Shown one piece after another: positions 19,946 to 28,733 of a DNA stretch of 64,000 nt; the stretch's first letter is position 1, and each line of letters begins with the position of its first letter. Made by a program: the position numbers and the translations under genes. The stretch spans positions 8,844 through 72,843 of the forward strand of contig JADJWZ010000038.1 of NCBI GenBank assembly GCA_016716125.1, read 5' to 3'. The notes under the pieces are model-generated. The model ran no database searches and had not been told where the DNA came from. It saw only the letters and a program-made list of their open reading frames with translations. This stretch comes from Ignavibacteria bacterium. Its GTDB lineage: Bacteria > Bacteroidota > Ignavibacteria > Tepidaquicellales > Tepidaquicellaceae.

Positions 19946-21469
19946 ATGTTAAGCATCATTGAGTTATTAAGAGAATTATCTCCGGTGGAAATAAAAGGAC
20001 TGGAACAGTTTATTAATTCACCATATCATAACAAAAGTAAAAAAATAAAACTTTTATTCGGAGAACTTAAAAAGTTTTACCCTTCATTCACAGATAAGAA
20101 GTTCACAAAAGAAAATATAAGTAAGAAAATTTCACCGTCTCTGCCATATAATGACTCTACCTTTAGAAATCTGTTTGCAGATTTTCAAATTCTTACCGAG
20201 AAGTTTTTGATCATAGAACAGTTATTCGAAAGCGATTATGACGCAGAGATTTTATTGTTAAAATCCTTAGTTACAAAAAACAACAATAAACTTTTTGATA
20301 TACATTTACAAAAAACATTAAAACATCTGAAAAAGAACGGGATAGATCATTCTTATTTCTATACTAAAAGCCGTCTTGAGCTTTGCAGTTTCAACAACAA
20401 TATCCTTAACAAGAGGGAAAAATCTGCAAAGAACATTGAGATCAATACAAATATTTTAAACAATTATATTATTTGTCTGATCAATTTTGCTGTAATTGAA
20501 TTAATAAATGCCCATTTAAAATTAGCCGTTGAAGAAATTAAATTTAACATTGGTAAAAAAGCGGATTTTTCGTTGGGATTAATTGAATCAATTGATATAA
20601 ATAAAATCTCACAGCATATAAAAAAAGTTGACAAAAATAATTTTATTCTGGATCTGTACTTACACTTATTTTTAACATTCCAGAATATTGAAAATAAACA
20701 GAACTATTTTAGTTACAAATCAGTAATTTCGAAACACTACAAAGAGCTAAGCCGTGATGAGTTGGCATATCACTATTCAATGCTCATTTCATATTGTTTA
20801 ATTCATAATTCCATCGTTCAGAATAAACCAAACAATGACAACGAACTCTTTGGGATTTATAACACTTTTTTGAAAGAGAAATTATTTATGGATAAGAAAT
20901 CCCAATACATAAATGAAGATCTTTTCAGAAACATATTAGTGTTATCCCTGAGACTGAAAAAGTATGACTGGACGTTTGAATTTATTTCAAAATATTCAAA
21001 GTGTCTGCATCCCGGAAAGTATAAAAATGTAGTAAATCTTGCGTATGCTGAATATTACTATCATATGGGTTCGGAAAATAATTCACTCATTGATTTGAAT
21101 AAGGCATTTGATTATTTAAAAGAAATAAAAGAAGAATCATTTGTTCTTAAGTATGACATAAAGATCCTGTATCTTATGCTTTATTATGATTTAGGCTATA
21201 TCGAAAATTTACTTTCTCAACTGAGAAATTACAGACAATTCCTGTGCAGAAATTTATTAGTCACGGAAAAAAAGAAAAAAAGACTGAATAAATTTCTGAA
21301 CATTCTGGAAAAATTGACATTACTAAAGGAAGGACATTCTAAAATTGACATTGCAAAATTGAATTTAGACATTCTAAAACTGCAGAATTTTAATTATCAG
21401 GGATGGCTTCTGGATAAGGTACAACCTTTTAATCTGAATACCGGCTTTAAAAAACTGAAGCACGGATAA
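19946..21469 (+). CDS. Unknown 507-residue protein, probably helical
   Basis: The product is rich in Leu, Lys, Asn and Ile with regular helical spacing, no signal peptide and no transmembrane segment, so it is probably a cytoplasmic alpha-helical repeat protein. The N-terminus (ELLRELSPVEIKGLEQFINS, PYHNKSKKIKLLFGELKKFYP) looks compact and conserved; the middle is Asn-rich. No catalytic motif is seen and I do not recognise the family. Codon use matches its neighbours. A palindrome lies upstream. The surrounding few kb are gene-poor with remnants on both sides. Confidence 0.75.
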   Translation: MLSIIELLRELSPVEIKGLEQFINSPYHNKSKKIKLLFGELKKFYPSFTDKKFTKENISKKISPSLPYNDSTFRNLFADFQILTEKFLIIEQLFESDYDAEILLLKSLVTKNNNKLFDIHLQKTLKHLKKNGIDHSYFYTKSRLELCSFNNNILNKREKSAKNIEINTNILNNYIICLINFAVIELINAHLKLAVEEIKFNIGKKADFSLGLIESIDINKISQHIKKVDKNNFILDLYLHLFLTFQNIENKQNYFSYKSVISKHYKELSRDELAYHYSMLISYCLIHNSIVQNKPNNDNELFGIYNTFLKEKLFMDKKSQYINEDLFRNILVLSLRLKKYDWTFEFISKYSKCLHPGKYKNVVNLAYAEYYYHMGSENNSLIDLNKAFDYLKEIKEESFVLKYDIKILYLMLYYDLGYIENLLSQLRNYRQFLCRNLLVTEKKKKRLNKFLNILEKLTLLKEGHSKIDIAKLNLDILKLQNFNYQGWLLDKVQPFNLNTGFKKLKHG

Positions 21470-21522
21470 TTTTGAGTTAAGATTACCGGATTAACATTAA
21501 GTTAAAACTAAATTTGTTATTA

Positions 21523-21711
21523 TCAATTTTCTGCACTGTGTAACCTTTTCCGTATTCTGTTTCCCGCTTCGTCATAATAGTATTTATTCAGATAAACCTT
21601 ATCGCCGATAGATAAAAGAGAAGCATATCTATGACGAAGTGAATGTAAACCCCAGTTAGGTAGATTTAGAACCTTCAATTTTCGCTTTAATAACTTTGGT
21701 TTTCCTTCCAA
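21523..21711 (-). pseudogene. Remnant of a tyrosine recombinase joined to a YD-repeat-like end
   Basis: This 62-codon frame contains GLHSLRHRYASLL, the box with catalytic His-x-x-Arg of tyrosine recombinases/phage integrases. It then switches to YYYDEAGNRIRKR, which looks like an Rhs/YD repeat and not the end of an integrase. Neither part is long enough to function. It is best read as a junction of two decayed genes, marking a former mobile-element site next to the GH5 gene. Confidence 0.5.
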
Positions 21712-21892
21712 GATCCAAAGACCTTTTTCTCCGGTGGAAAGTTTAGTCCATTAAGATATGAAGGCTTTGATACCCCTCCTTGATATCAATGATAAGAAGC
21801 TTTATGTCCATATCTTCTGCTTGAGTTGGATATTGTAATTAATATTATAGAAACTTAATGTCAGATTAAATATTTTAAACTTTTCTAATATT

Positions 21893-22966
21893 ATGTTTCA
21901 AAATAACATTACTTCTTCTGACGGGAAATTCTTTAACGGAAAAACTGAATTCCGCTATATCGGATGTAATATGTATGAGCTTGCGAATGTTGACTCAGTC
22001 ACTTCGGAGAAAATGCTCAGATCCGCCAGGCAGCAGGGCTTTGACGTGATCAGATTCTGGGCTTTCGGAAATGTGAACTGTGATAAATTATCAGCTCTGT
22101 GCGATATTGCAGCGGGACTTGATCTGAGACTTATACCTGTTCTGTCAGACAGCTGGGGCTATCTTCAGAACGAAAAAATAAATGACAGCTGGTATACAAA
22201 CGGATTCAGAAATTCATATCTCCCTAATATAACTGAAATAACTTCTCATCTTTCTGACAGGAAGGAAATTCTTATATGGGAGCTTATGAATGAACCGGCT
22301 GTCAGCGATATTCAAAACTTAATTTACTTTGTAAAGACTGTTACAGCGGAGATCAGAAAATTAAATCCAAATCATCTCATATCTATGGGGACTATCGGAG
22401 GCGTCGGTGATAAATTCGGGAATGAGTTTTCAAGATTTAATTCTTCTCTGTTTGAAAAACTTTATTCACTTCCAGAATTGAATGCAGTTTCGATTCATGA
22501 TTATAGTTTTAATTCAACTATAGCTGAACGGTTTGACATTTACCAGAGGTTTAAAGGCAAGGAAGCAAGCTCTAATCTTCTCGGCAGTCTCGATAAGATC
22601 TTAAACACTATACCTTCAGCATTTGATAAGTTTACTCTTAAGTATTTTAAGGAAACCTATGATCTGCCTCTTACGCTCAGAAGCGTCTGGCAAAGTTACA
22701 TTATTAAGAATTTAAGAGATGTAAAAAAGCTGAACAAACCTGTATATATAGGAGAGATCGGGTTTAAAAAAAATATGGGCGAATACCGGAAGATCATTAT
22801 CGAAAGGGAATTCAAAAAATACTTTAAGTCCGGAGTCAGCGGGGTATTACTCTGGTCATTTGAAGCAGAAGGCAGATCAAAGGACGGTCACGATTACGGC
22901 TTTGATGAAAGTGATGACTTTAAAGAAACAATTAATGAAATAAAGAATTATATAAATCAGTTATAA
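21893..22966 (+). CDS. Glycoside hydrolase family 5-like (cellulase/mannanase fold)
   Basis: A 357-residue TIM-barrel glycosidase. The general acid/base is Glu134 in WELMNEPA and the nucleophile is Glu288 in VYIGEIGF; His202 (SIHDY) and Trp-rich GVLLWSFEAEG near the end also fit clan GH-A. The pattern is closest to beta-mannanases or related GH5 enzymes. No signal peptide or T9SS domain is present, so it would act in the cytoplasm on imported oligosaccharides, unless it is exported otherwise. It converges with pyrG 19 bases away. The substrate is not certain. Confidence 0.85.
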   Translation: MFQNNITSSDGKFFNGKTEFRYIGCNMYELANVDSVTSEKMLRSARQQGFDVIRFWAFGNVNCDKLSALCDIAAGLDLRLIPVLSDSWGYLQNEKINDSWYTNGFRNSYLPNITEITSHLSDRKEILIWELMNEPAVSDIQNLIYFVKTVTAEIRKLNPNHLISMGTIGGVGDKFGNEFSRFNSSLFEKLYSLPELNAVSIHDYSFNSTIAERFDIYQRFKGKEASSNLLGSLDKILNTIPSAFDKFTLKYFKETYDLPLTLRSVWQSYIIKNLRDVKKLNKPVYIGEIGFKKNMGEYRKIIIEREFKKYFKSGVSGVLLWSFEAEGRSKDGHDYGFDESDDFKETINEIKNYINQL

Positions 22967-22985
22967 TCTTATGATCAGGATCAGG

Positions 22986-24614
22986 CTAATCTTTTTTAGA
23001 ATTTTTATAATTTAAACACGCCTTTACAAACTCCCTGAAAAGCGGGTGCGGGTTTATGATACGGGACTTTAATTCAGGATGAAACTGGCTCGCTATGAAA
23101 AACGGATGCTTCTTCTGTTGAAGTTCTATTATCTCTACCAGTGTACTGTCAGGTGATAATCCCGATAGTATCATACCATTATCTGAAAGTATTTTTCTGT
23201 AATTATTGTTAACTTCATATCTGTGTCTGTGCCTTTCGTTAATGAGTTCTTTTTTGTAACATTTATATGCAAGCGTGTTTTTCCCGATAATACACGGATA
23301 AGATCCGAGCCGCATGGATCCGCCTTTTACGCTGACTGTTTTCTGATACTCCATTATATCAATTACACTATGCTTGCTCTTTTTGAATTCAGTGGAATTC
23401 GCCTTTGCAAGTCCGCATACATTTCTTGCAAATTCAATCACAGCGCACTGAAGTCCGAGACAAATGCCGAGGAATGGAATTTTCTTTTCGCGTATATATT
23501 TAATTGCTTTTATTTTTCCCTCCACTCCCCTCTCCCCGAATCCCGGACATACAAGAAGTCCGTTTATATTTGAGAGAATTCTTGATACAGTTGCATTCTT
23601 TTTTTCAAGCTCTTCGGAATTGATCCATTTAAGATTAACTTTAACTTCGTTATAAGCTCCGGCATGAACAAACGATTCAAGAATGCTTTTATAAGCGTCC
23701 GGTATGATATTATATTTACCGCAGATCCCGATAGTAACTTCCTTTTTCGGATTTAAAATTTTACCGACTACTTTTTTATAGTTTGCCAGTTTTGGTTCGG
23801 AAGATTTTAGATTTAATTTTCTTAATACTACTTCATCAAACTTTTCTTTTTTCAGATTCAGCGGTACTTCATAAATTGAATTTGCGTCAAGTGCCTGCAG
23901 TACGGATCCCTGCTCAATGTTACAGAAGAGTCCGATCTTTTCACGCATCTCTTTTGAAAGATTCATTTCGCTTCTGCATAAAAGTATGTCCGGCTGAATT
24001 CCAATTTCAAGAAGCGTCTTGACGGAATGCTGAGTCGGTTTTGTCTTTAACTCCCCCGCAGATTTTATAAACGGAACAAGCGTTAAATGAATGCTTAAAG
24101 TATTATGCTTTCCCACATCAAACATTATCTGCCTCATAGCTTCAAGAAAAGGCAGAGACTCAATGTCACCGACCGTTCCGCCAATTTCGGAAATTATAAC
24201 ATCGTATTTATTTTTTGCCTCGAGCAAACGGATGCGTCTTTTGATCTCATCTGTAATATGCGGAATGACCTGAACAGTCGCCCCGAGATAATCGCCTCTT
24301 CTTTCTTTTGTAATAACTTCATTGTAGATCTGACCGGTTGTCATATTATTCGAACGCGACATATTCTCGTCAAGAAATCTCTCGTAATGACCGAGATCGA
24401 GGTCCGTTTCAGCGCCGTCTTCCGTTACGAAAACTTCCCCGTGCTGTGTCGGCGACATCGTGCCCGGATCTACATTTATATAAGGATCAAGTTTCTGAAT
24501 TGTAACCTTCAGACCTCTTGACTTCAGCAGCAATCCAAGTGAAGCCGCGGCAATTCCCTTTCCGAGAGATGATACAACTCCGCCTGTCAGGAATACATAT
24601 TTTGTCTGATGCAA
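22986..24614 (-). CDS. pyrG: CTP synthase
   Basis: A 542-residue enzyme making CTP from UTP, ATP and glutamine. The N-terminal synthetase domain shows FLTGGVVSSLGKGI and the DPYINVDPGTMSP run; the C-terminal glutaminase domain has the nucleophile Cys in FLGICLGLQ and the His/Glu pair in SQFHPE. Length and order are normal for the family. It is the last gene of a minus-strand run plsC-gatC-kdsB-GNAT-pyrG. Its product CTP is the co-substrate of KdsB two genes upstream, so the grouping makes metabolic sense. Confidence 0.98.
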   Translation of the reverse strand: MHQTKYVFLTGGVVSSLGKGIAAASLGLLLKSRGLKVTIQKLDPYINVDPGTMSPTQHGEVFVTEDGAETDLDLGHYERFLDENMSRSNNMTTGQIYNEVITKERRGDYLGATVQVIPHITDEIKRRIRLLEAKNKYDVIISEIGGTVGDIESLPFLEAMRQIMFDVGKHNTLSIHLTLVPFIKSAGELKTKPTQHSVKTLLEIGIQPDILLCRSEMNLSKEMREKIGLFCNIEQGSVLQALDANSIYEVPLNLKKEKFDEVVLRKLNLKSSEPKLANYKKVVGKILNPKKEVTIGICGKYNIIPDAYKSILESFVHAGAYNEVKVNLKWINSEELEKKNATVSRILSNINGLLVCPGFGERGVEGKIKAIKYIREKKIPFLGICLGLQCAVIEFARNVCGLAKANSTEFKKSKHSVIDIMEYQKTVSVKGGSMRLGSYPCIIGKNTLAYKCYKKELINERHRHRYEVNNNYRKILSDNGMILSGLSPDSTLVEIIELQQKKHPFFIASQFHPELKSRIINPHPLFREFVKACLNYKNSKKD

Positions 24615-24660
24615 ATCCGTTTTATTTAATTTTCAAAATTATGTTTTATAAATTTAATCT

Positions 24661-25170
24661 TCATTTCTTGTGTTGACTGAATTCCGTTCTCTCAATTTTA
24701 AACAGCTTAGTATTATAGGTTACTCCTAATCTTTCCGCCTGTTCAGATTCTTTCTCAAACTTGAATCCGCATTTACTTAATACTCTTTCTGAAGCTGTAT
24801 TTCCCTCAAATACTTCCGCCTTAATTACAGGCAGATTCAATTTTTCAAATCCGTATTCAAGGATTTTTATTAATGCGTCCGAGCAGTATCCTTTGTTCCT
24901 TTGCAATTCATCAATGTAAAATCCGACTTCAGCATATTCTTCACTCTTAAGTTTCAGTCCGATACCTCCGATAAATTTACCGTCTTTAACAATTGCAAAA
25001 TTCCTGTTAAGACTGTTCTCATCATTTTTATATCTGCTTAAAAAATCATCAGCGTCTTTCTCTGAATACGGAAATGGCGGGGATAACAGCCACTTTGCGG
25101 TTTCCCGGTTATTTAAAATTCTGATTATATCTTCTTTAAACTCTTCTTTGAATTCACTTAAGCTGAGCAA
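24661..25170 (-). CDS. GNAT acetyltransferase, RimJ/RimL-like
   Basis: A 169-residue GNAT-fold N-acetyltransferase using acetyl-CoA. The core is recognisable: IGGIGLKLKSEEYAEVGFYI for strands 4-5, the acetyl-CoA loop LQRNKGYCSDALI, and the later NTASERVLSKCGFKFE typical of RimJ/RimL-type enzymes. The acceptor could be a protein N-terminus, an amine or an antibiotic; this cannot be read from sequence. It starts only 4 bases after the kdsB stop, so co-transcription is likely. Confidence 0.85.
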   Translation of the reverse strand: MLSLSEFKEEFKEDIIRILNNRETAKWLLSPPFPYSEKDADDFLSRYKNDENSLNRNFAIVKDGKFIGGIGLKLKSEEYAEVGFYIDELQRNKGYCSDALIKILEYGFEKLNLPVIKAEVFEGNTASERVLSKCGFKFEKESEQAERLGVTYNTKLFKIERTEFSQHKK

Positions 25171-25174
25171 ATTT

Positions 25175-25927
25175 TCATCTCCTTTTTACCGGCGATTTTT
25201 CGAACTGCAAAAGATCCTGAGGAGTATCGACAGACTGTGAATCTTTCTTTGTAACAATTACTTTTATTCTTTCCCCATTCTCAAGTATTCTTAACTGTTC
25301 CAGCTTTTCCGCTTCTTCCAGATAACTTTTCTTCATCATCACAAACTCATTTAGAAAAAATTTTCTGTAAACGTACAGACCGATATGCTTATAATATTTA
25401 ACTGATGAAACTTCAGAGTTTTTAGAATCGGGATTTACTCTTACATAAGGCAGTACTCCTCTTGAAAAATATATGGCGTAGTTATTTATGTCAAAAATTA
25501 CTTTGACAACATTCGGATCAGTGATATCGGAATTATTTTTTATTTTAATCGCCAGTGTGGATACATTCAGATCTTTTTCTGAAAGAAGAGGTGCAATTGC
25601 CTTGTCAATATTTGCCGGATCTATGAACGGTTCATCACCCTGTATATTTACAACAATATCGCACTTAATAATACGGGATGCCTCATTAATTCTGTCTGTA
25701 CCTGTTTTGTGCTTAGCGGAAGTCATCATCACTATTCCGCCGAACGAATGTACATGGTCAAATATTTTTTTATTATCTGTTGCAACTACAGCAATATCTA
25801 TCAGCTTACTTTTTAATGCCTGTTCGTAAACTCTTTGTATCATGGACTTTCCGTTTATTTCGGTCAACGGCTTGCCCGGAAATCTTGTGGAATTATATCT
25901 TGCCGGAATTATTCCCGCTATTCTCAT
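25175..25927 (-). CDS. kdsB: 3-deoxy-manno-octulosonate cytidylyltransferase (CMP-Kdo synthetase)
   Basis: A 250-residue cytoplasmic enzyme that activates Kdo with CTP for lipid A-core synthesis. The signature IPARYNSTRFPGKPL at the N-terminus, VVATDNKKIFD, the GTDRINEAS segment and NIQGDEPFI are all typical. It implies a Gram-negative outer membrane with Kdo-containing lipopolysaccharide. Its start overlaps the gatC stop by four bases, indicating translational coupling. Confidence 0.95.
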   Translation of the reverse strand: MRIAGIIPARYNSTRFPGKPLTEINGKSMIQRVYEQALKSKLIDIAVVATDNKKIFDHVHSFGGIVMMTSAKHKTGTDRINEASRIIKCDIVVNIQGDEPFIDPANIDKAIAPLLSEKDLNVSTLAIKIKNNSDITDPNVVKVIFDINNYAIYFSRGVLPYVRVNPDSKNSEVSSVKYYKHIGLYVYRKFFLNEFVMMKKSYLEEAEKLEQLRILENGERIKVIVTKKDSQSVDTPQDLLQFEKSPVKRR

Positions 25928-26214
25928 TTATCAATGACTTTAGGTACTTTAAAAAACTTACCTGTCTTAGACGGAGCGTTTTTCAGCGCTTCATCAGTAG
26001 TGAGCCATTTTTCCGCTTCATCTTTTCTTAACACGTTTGAAGTTTCATTTATATTTTCCAGAGGCTCTACGCCTTCCAGATCAAGTTCGTTAAGCTGTTC
26101 AATGTATTCGAGAATACTGTTGAGATCTGACTGCAGCTTTACAATTTCCTTTTCATTAAATTTCAGCTTTGCAAGCTGAGCGATTTTTTCCACATCTTTT
26201 ATTGTAACTGACAT
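25924..26214 (-). CDS. gatC: Asp-tRNA(Asn)/Glu-tRNA(Gln) amidotransferase subunit C
   Basis: A 96-residue GatC: the N-terminal helix VEKIAQLAKLKFNEKE, the LNSILEYIEQLNELD segment and the VEPLENI turn are diagnostic. GatC stabilises the GatAB transamidase that forms Gln-tRNA(Gln) and/or Asn-tRNA(Asn). gatA and gatB are not next to it here, so the subunits must be encoded elsewhere. It lies between plsC and kdsB with very short spacing, within one operon. Confidence 0.95.
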   Translation of the reverse strand: MSVTIKDVEKIAQLAKLKFNEKEIVKLQSDLNSILEYIEQLNELDLEGVEPLENINETSNVLRKDEAEKWLTTDEALKNAPSKTGKFFKVPKVIDK

Positions 26215-26219
26215 TATTA

Positions 26220-26918
26220 TTAAAATTTATTTTTGTCTGACTCTGTCTGCCTTACTATAATATCTCTGATCTCATTGAGTAAACCTTTATCTTTACTGTA
26301 CCCGACCGGCTCACTGAAATTCACATGCACCTTCCCGCTGTTAATTTTAAATTTTCCTCTCTGTAAAATATTATCCGAACCCGTAATCGCAGTCGGGACA
26401 AGCGGAACTTTTGCTTCTTCAGCAAGCACAAACATCCCTCTTTTGAATTCACCCGGTATGCCGTCAAAACTTCTTGTCCCTTCCGGAAAAATTACAACAG
26501 ACATTCCGTCTAATATTTTTTTGGAAGCAGCTTTAAGAGACTTCATTGCTTCCCTTACATTTTCCCTGCTGATCGGAATGTAACCGCCTAGATACATTCC
26601 CCATCCGAGTATCGGAATTTTGGTAAGCGAGTCTTTATAAATAAATCTTACATTATTAGGGATCGCTTTCATTAAAATCGGTATGTCAAAATAACTAAGA
26701 TGATTGGATATGAATATATACGCTTCATCTTTATTCAGATTTTCAAGTCCGGAAACGCTGACTTTCACACCTGCAATAAATAATATTACCCCGCCGAAAA
26801 CTTTTGAGAGATAGTGAGTGATCTTTCCTTTTTTGTCAAACGGAGAAACAATTATCGTGATCATTGCAATGATTACACAATGAATCGATATTAAAACGGC
26901 CTTAATTGTTGTGATCAC
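26220..26918 (-). CDS. plsC: 1-acyl-sn-glycerol-3-phosphate acyltransferase
   Basis: A 232-residue inner-membrane acyltransferase making phosphatidic acid from lysophosphatidic acid. The catalytic HX4D motif is SNHLSYFDIP, and the substrate-binding motif is FPEGTRSFDG. A hydrophobic N-terminal helix precedes the catalytic domain. It is the first gene of the minus-strand run ending in pyrG and starts 5 bases upstream of gatC. The short gap to the divergent GNAT gene at 27002 should hold the promoters of both. Confidence 0.92.
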   Translation of the reverse strand: MITTIKAVLISIHCVIIAMITIIVSPFDKKGKITHYLSKVFGGVILFIAGVKVSVSGLENLNKDEAYIFISNHLSYFDIPILMKAIPNNVRFIYKDSLTKIPILGWGMYLGGYIPISRENVREAMKSLKAASKKILDGMSVVIFPEGTRSFDGIPGEFKRGMFVLAEEAKVPLVPTAITGSDNILQRGKFKINSGKVHVNFSEPVGYSKDKGLLNEIRDIIVRQTESDKNKF

Positions 26919-27001
26919 GCGTAAAAATAATTATAAAGTCTCTTTATTAAAAGTTAAATAATATTTTTTAAATTAAATTATTATCTTGTACAAATTTATT
27001 T

Positions 27002-27433
27002 ATGAAAATTAATTTCAAAAAAGGAAATTATCTGATAAGCGCAGATAATTCCCTTCTTGATATAAAAGTAATTCACGGATACTTAAGCAGATCCTACTGG
27101 GCGAAAAACCGTCCGCTGAAAACTACTAAAAAGGCGATTCAAAATTCCGTCTGCTTTGGACTGTATCTGAATAAAACTCAGATCGGATTTGCAAGAGTAG
27201 TTACTGATAAAGCTACTTTCGCTTATCTCGCTGATGTCTTTGTGCTGAAGGAATACAGGGGAAAGGGATTGTCAAAGTGGATGATGAAAGTAATTCTCGG
27301 CTACGGTGAACTCAAAGACCTCAGAAGATGGTTTCTTGCGACAAAAGATGCGCATGGATTATATGAGAAGTTCGGATTTCATTCTCTCAAAGAACCTGAG
27401 AAAATAATGGAAATGTTCAGGAAAGATCTTTAA
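27002..27433 (+). CDS. GNAT family acetyltransferase
   Basis: A 143-residue GNAT protein. FGLYLNKTQIGFARVVTD and AYLADVFVLKEYRGKGLSKWM give the central strands and the acetyl-CoA pyrophosphate loop (R/Q-x-x-G-x-G/A), and the end has LYEKFGFHSL. It is a small stand-alone family seen widely in bacteria, of unknown acceptor. It is transcribed alone, divergent from plsC and convergent with the metal transporter operon 18 bases away. Confidence 0.88.
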   Translation: MKINFKKGNYLISADNSLLDIKVIHGYLSRSYWAKNRPLKTTKKAIQNSVCFGLYLNKTQIGFARVVTDKATFAYLADVFVLKEYRGKGLSKWMMKVILGYGELKDLRRWFLATKDAHGLYEKFGFHSLKEPEKIMEMFRKDL

Positions 27434-27451
27434 GATTTCGGACCATTTATA

Positions 27452-28726
27452 TTATTTCTTTTTAGGTATTGGTGAACCGTGTGGATCCTTCTGAGGATGA
27501 CCGAGCTCTTCTTCAATTTCAGAGATCAGATCGTCTGATAATATATGTTCATATTTTTCAGCGTCCTGATGAATGTTATCCATGTCTACAATATTTTTTT
27601 CAGTAAGATATGTTTCCCATAATCTGTGCGATCTGACCAGCTTCAGCGCAAGATCCCTGCCTGTTTCAGTAAGCTTATAATTTTCTTTCTCACCTTTTAT
27701 TAATCCTTTACTTTCAATTCTCTTCAGCGCAGATAATATTTTATTTTCAGACAAACTCAGATCAGCCGATAATTCTGTAACGGCATTTCCGCCGGAAGAT
27801 TTTTCTTCAGCATTGAATAAATATTTTAGAATATCCTCTGTAAGATTAACTGAGGTATTTCTTTTCCTTCTGAAATATTTCTGAACAATTCCCTCTTTCG
27901 GTGAGAATAAAAACGCTGCAGCAAAAAACAATACAGCAGTTAAAACAATAGAAGCTCCAGATGCAAAATTAAAATGATATGAAAAATACAGACCTATTAC
28001 TGAAGATATTATTCCGAACATGACTGATAATAACAGCATTGTCTTTAATTTATCAGTAAGCAAAAATGCCGTTGCCGGAGGAGTTATGAGCATTGCAATT
28101 ATCAGTATAACGCCGACAGACTGCAGCCCGGCTACTATCGACATTGAAAGGAGCGTCATCAGAAAATAATGCACGAGCGAAGTTGAAATTCCGATTATAT
28201 AAGCCATCGTCGGATCAAATGAAGTTACAAGCAGCTGCTTATAAAATAAAATTACCGAGATCAGAATGAATACTGTTATAACCGAAGATAATATCAGATC
28301 TGAATCCGACACTCCCAGCACATCCCCGAAGAGATAAGACGAAAGATCAATGTGAACCTGCTTTAGCTGTGACACAAGCAATATCCCGAGCGCGAATGCT
28401 CCGGTAAAAATTATTCCGATGGATGTATCTTCTTTTATCTTCGAATTTCTTTCGACATAACTGATAAGTATCGATGTAAGGATTCCCGCCGTCAGCGCTC
28501 CGGCGAATAAGCTCAACGGATTCTTTCCTGAGATCATAAATCCTATTACTACTCCGGGTAATACTGAATGCGCAAGTGCGTCTCCTATCAGGGATAATCT
28601 TCTCAGCATAATGTAAGTCCCGATAAGTCCGCAGCTTATGCCGACCATTATCGACGCTACCAATGCGCGCTGTATGAACTCATACTGCAGCGGCTCTACT
28701 AAAAATTTATATAATGTATCTGCCAT
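27452..28726 (-). CDS. Metal ABC transporter permease fused to an MntR/DtxR-like domain
   Basis: A 424-residue fusion. Residues about 1-285 are a TroC/ZnuB/MntB-type permease with about eight to nine membrane helices (SLIGDALAHSVLPGVVIGF, SVGVILIIAMLITPPATAFL). After a basic linker (KYFRRKRN), residues about 293-424 are a DtxR-family winged helix plus metal-binding/dimerisation domain. The residues matching MntR metal ligands appear present: Asp298 (TEDILKYL), His368 (SHRLWE), and Glu390, Glu393 and His394 in HQDAEKYEH. It ends with DPHGSPIP, as in stand-alone regulators. The domain would face the cytoplasm. It is the last gene of the mntR-led operon, which also encodes a free MntR. Whether the fused domain binds DNA, senses metal to gate transport, or both is unknown. 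Confidence 0.93.
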   Translation of the reverse strand: MADTLYKFLVEPLQYEFIQRALVASIMVGISCGLIGTYIMLRRLSLIGDALAHSVLPGVVIGFMISGKNPLSLFAGALTAGILTSILISYVERNSKIKEDTSIGIIFTGAFALGILLVSQLKQVHIDLSSYLFGDVLGVSDSDLILSSVITVFILISVILFYKQLLVTSFDPTMAYIIGISTSLVHYFLMTLLSMSIVAGLQSVGVILIIAMLITPPATAFLLTDKLKTMLLLSVMFGIISSVIGLYFSYHFNFASGASIVLTAVLFFAAAFLFSPKEGIVQKYFRRKRNTSVNLTEDILKYLFNAEEKSSGGNAVTELSADLSLSENKILSALKRIESKGLIKGEKENYKLTETGRDLALKLVRSHRLWETYLTEKNIVDMDNIHQDAEKYEHILSDDLISEIEEELGHPQKDPHGSPIPKKK

Positions 28727-28733
28727 TTTAAGA

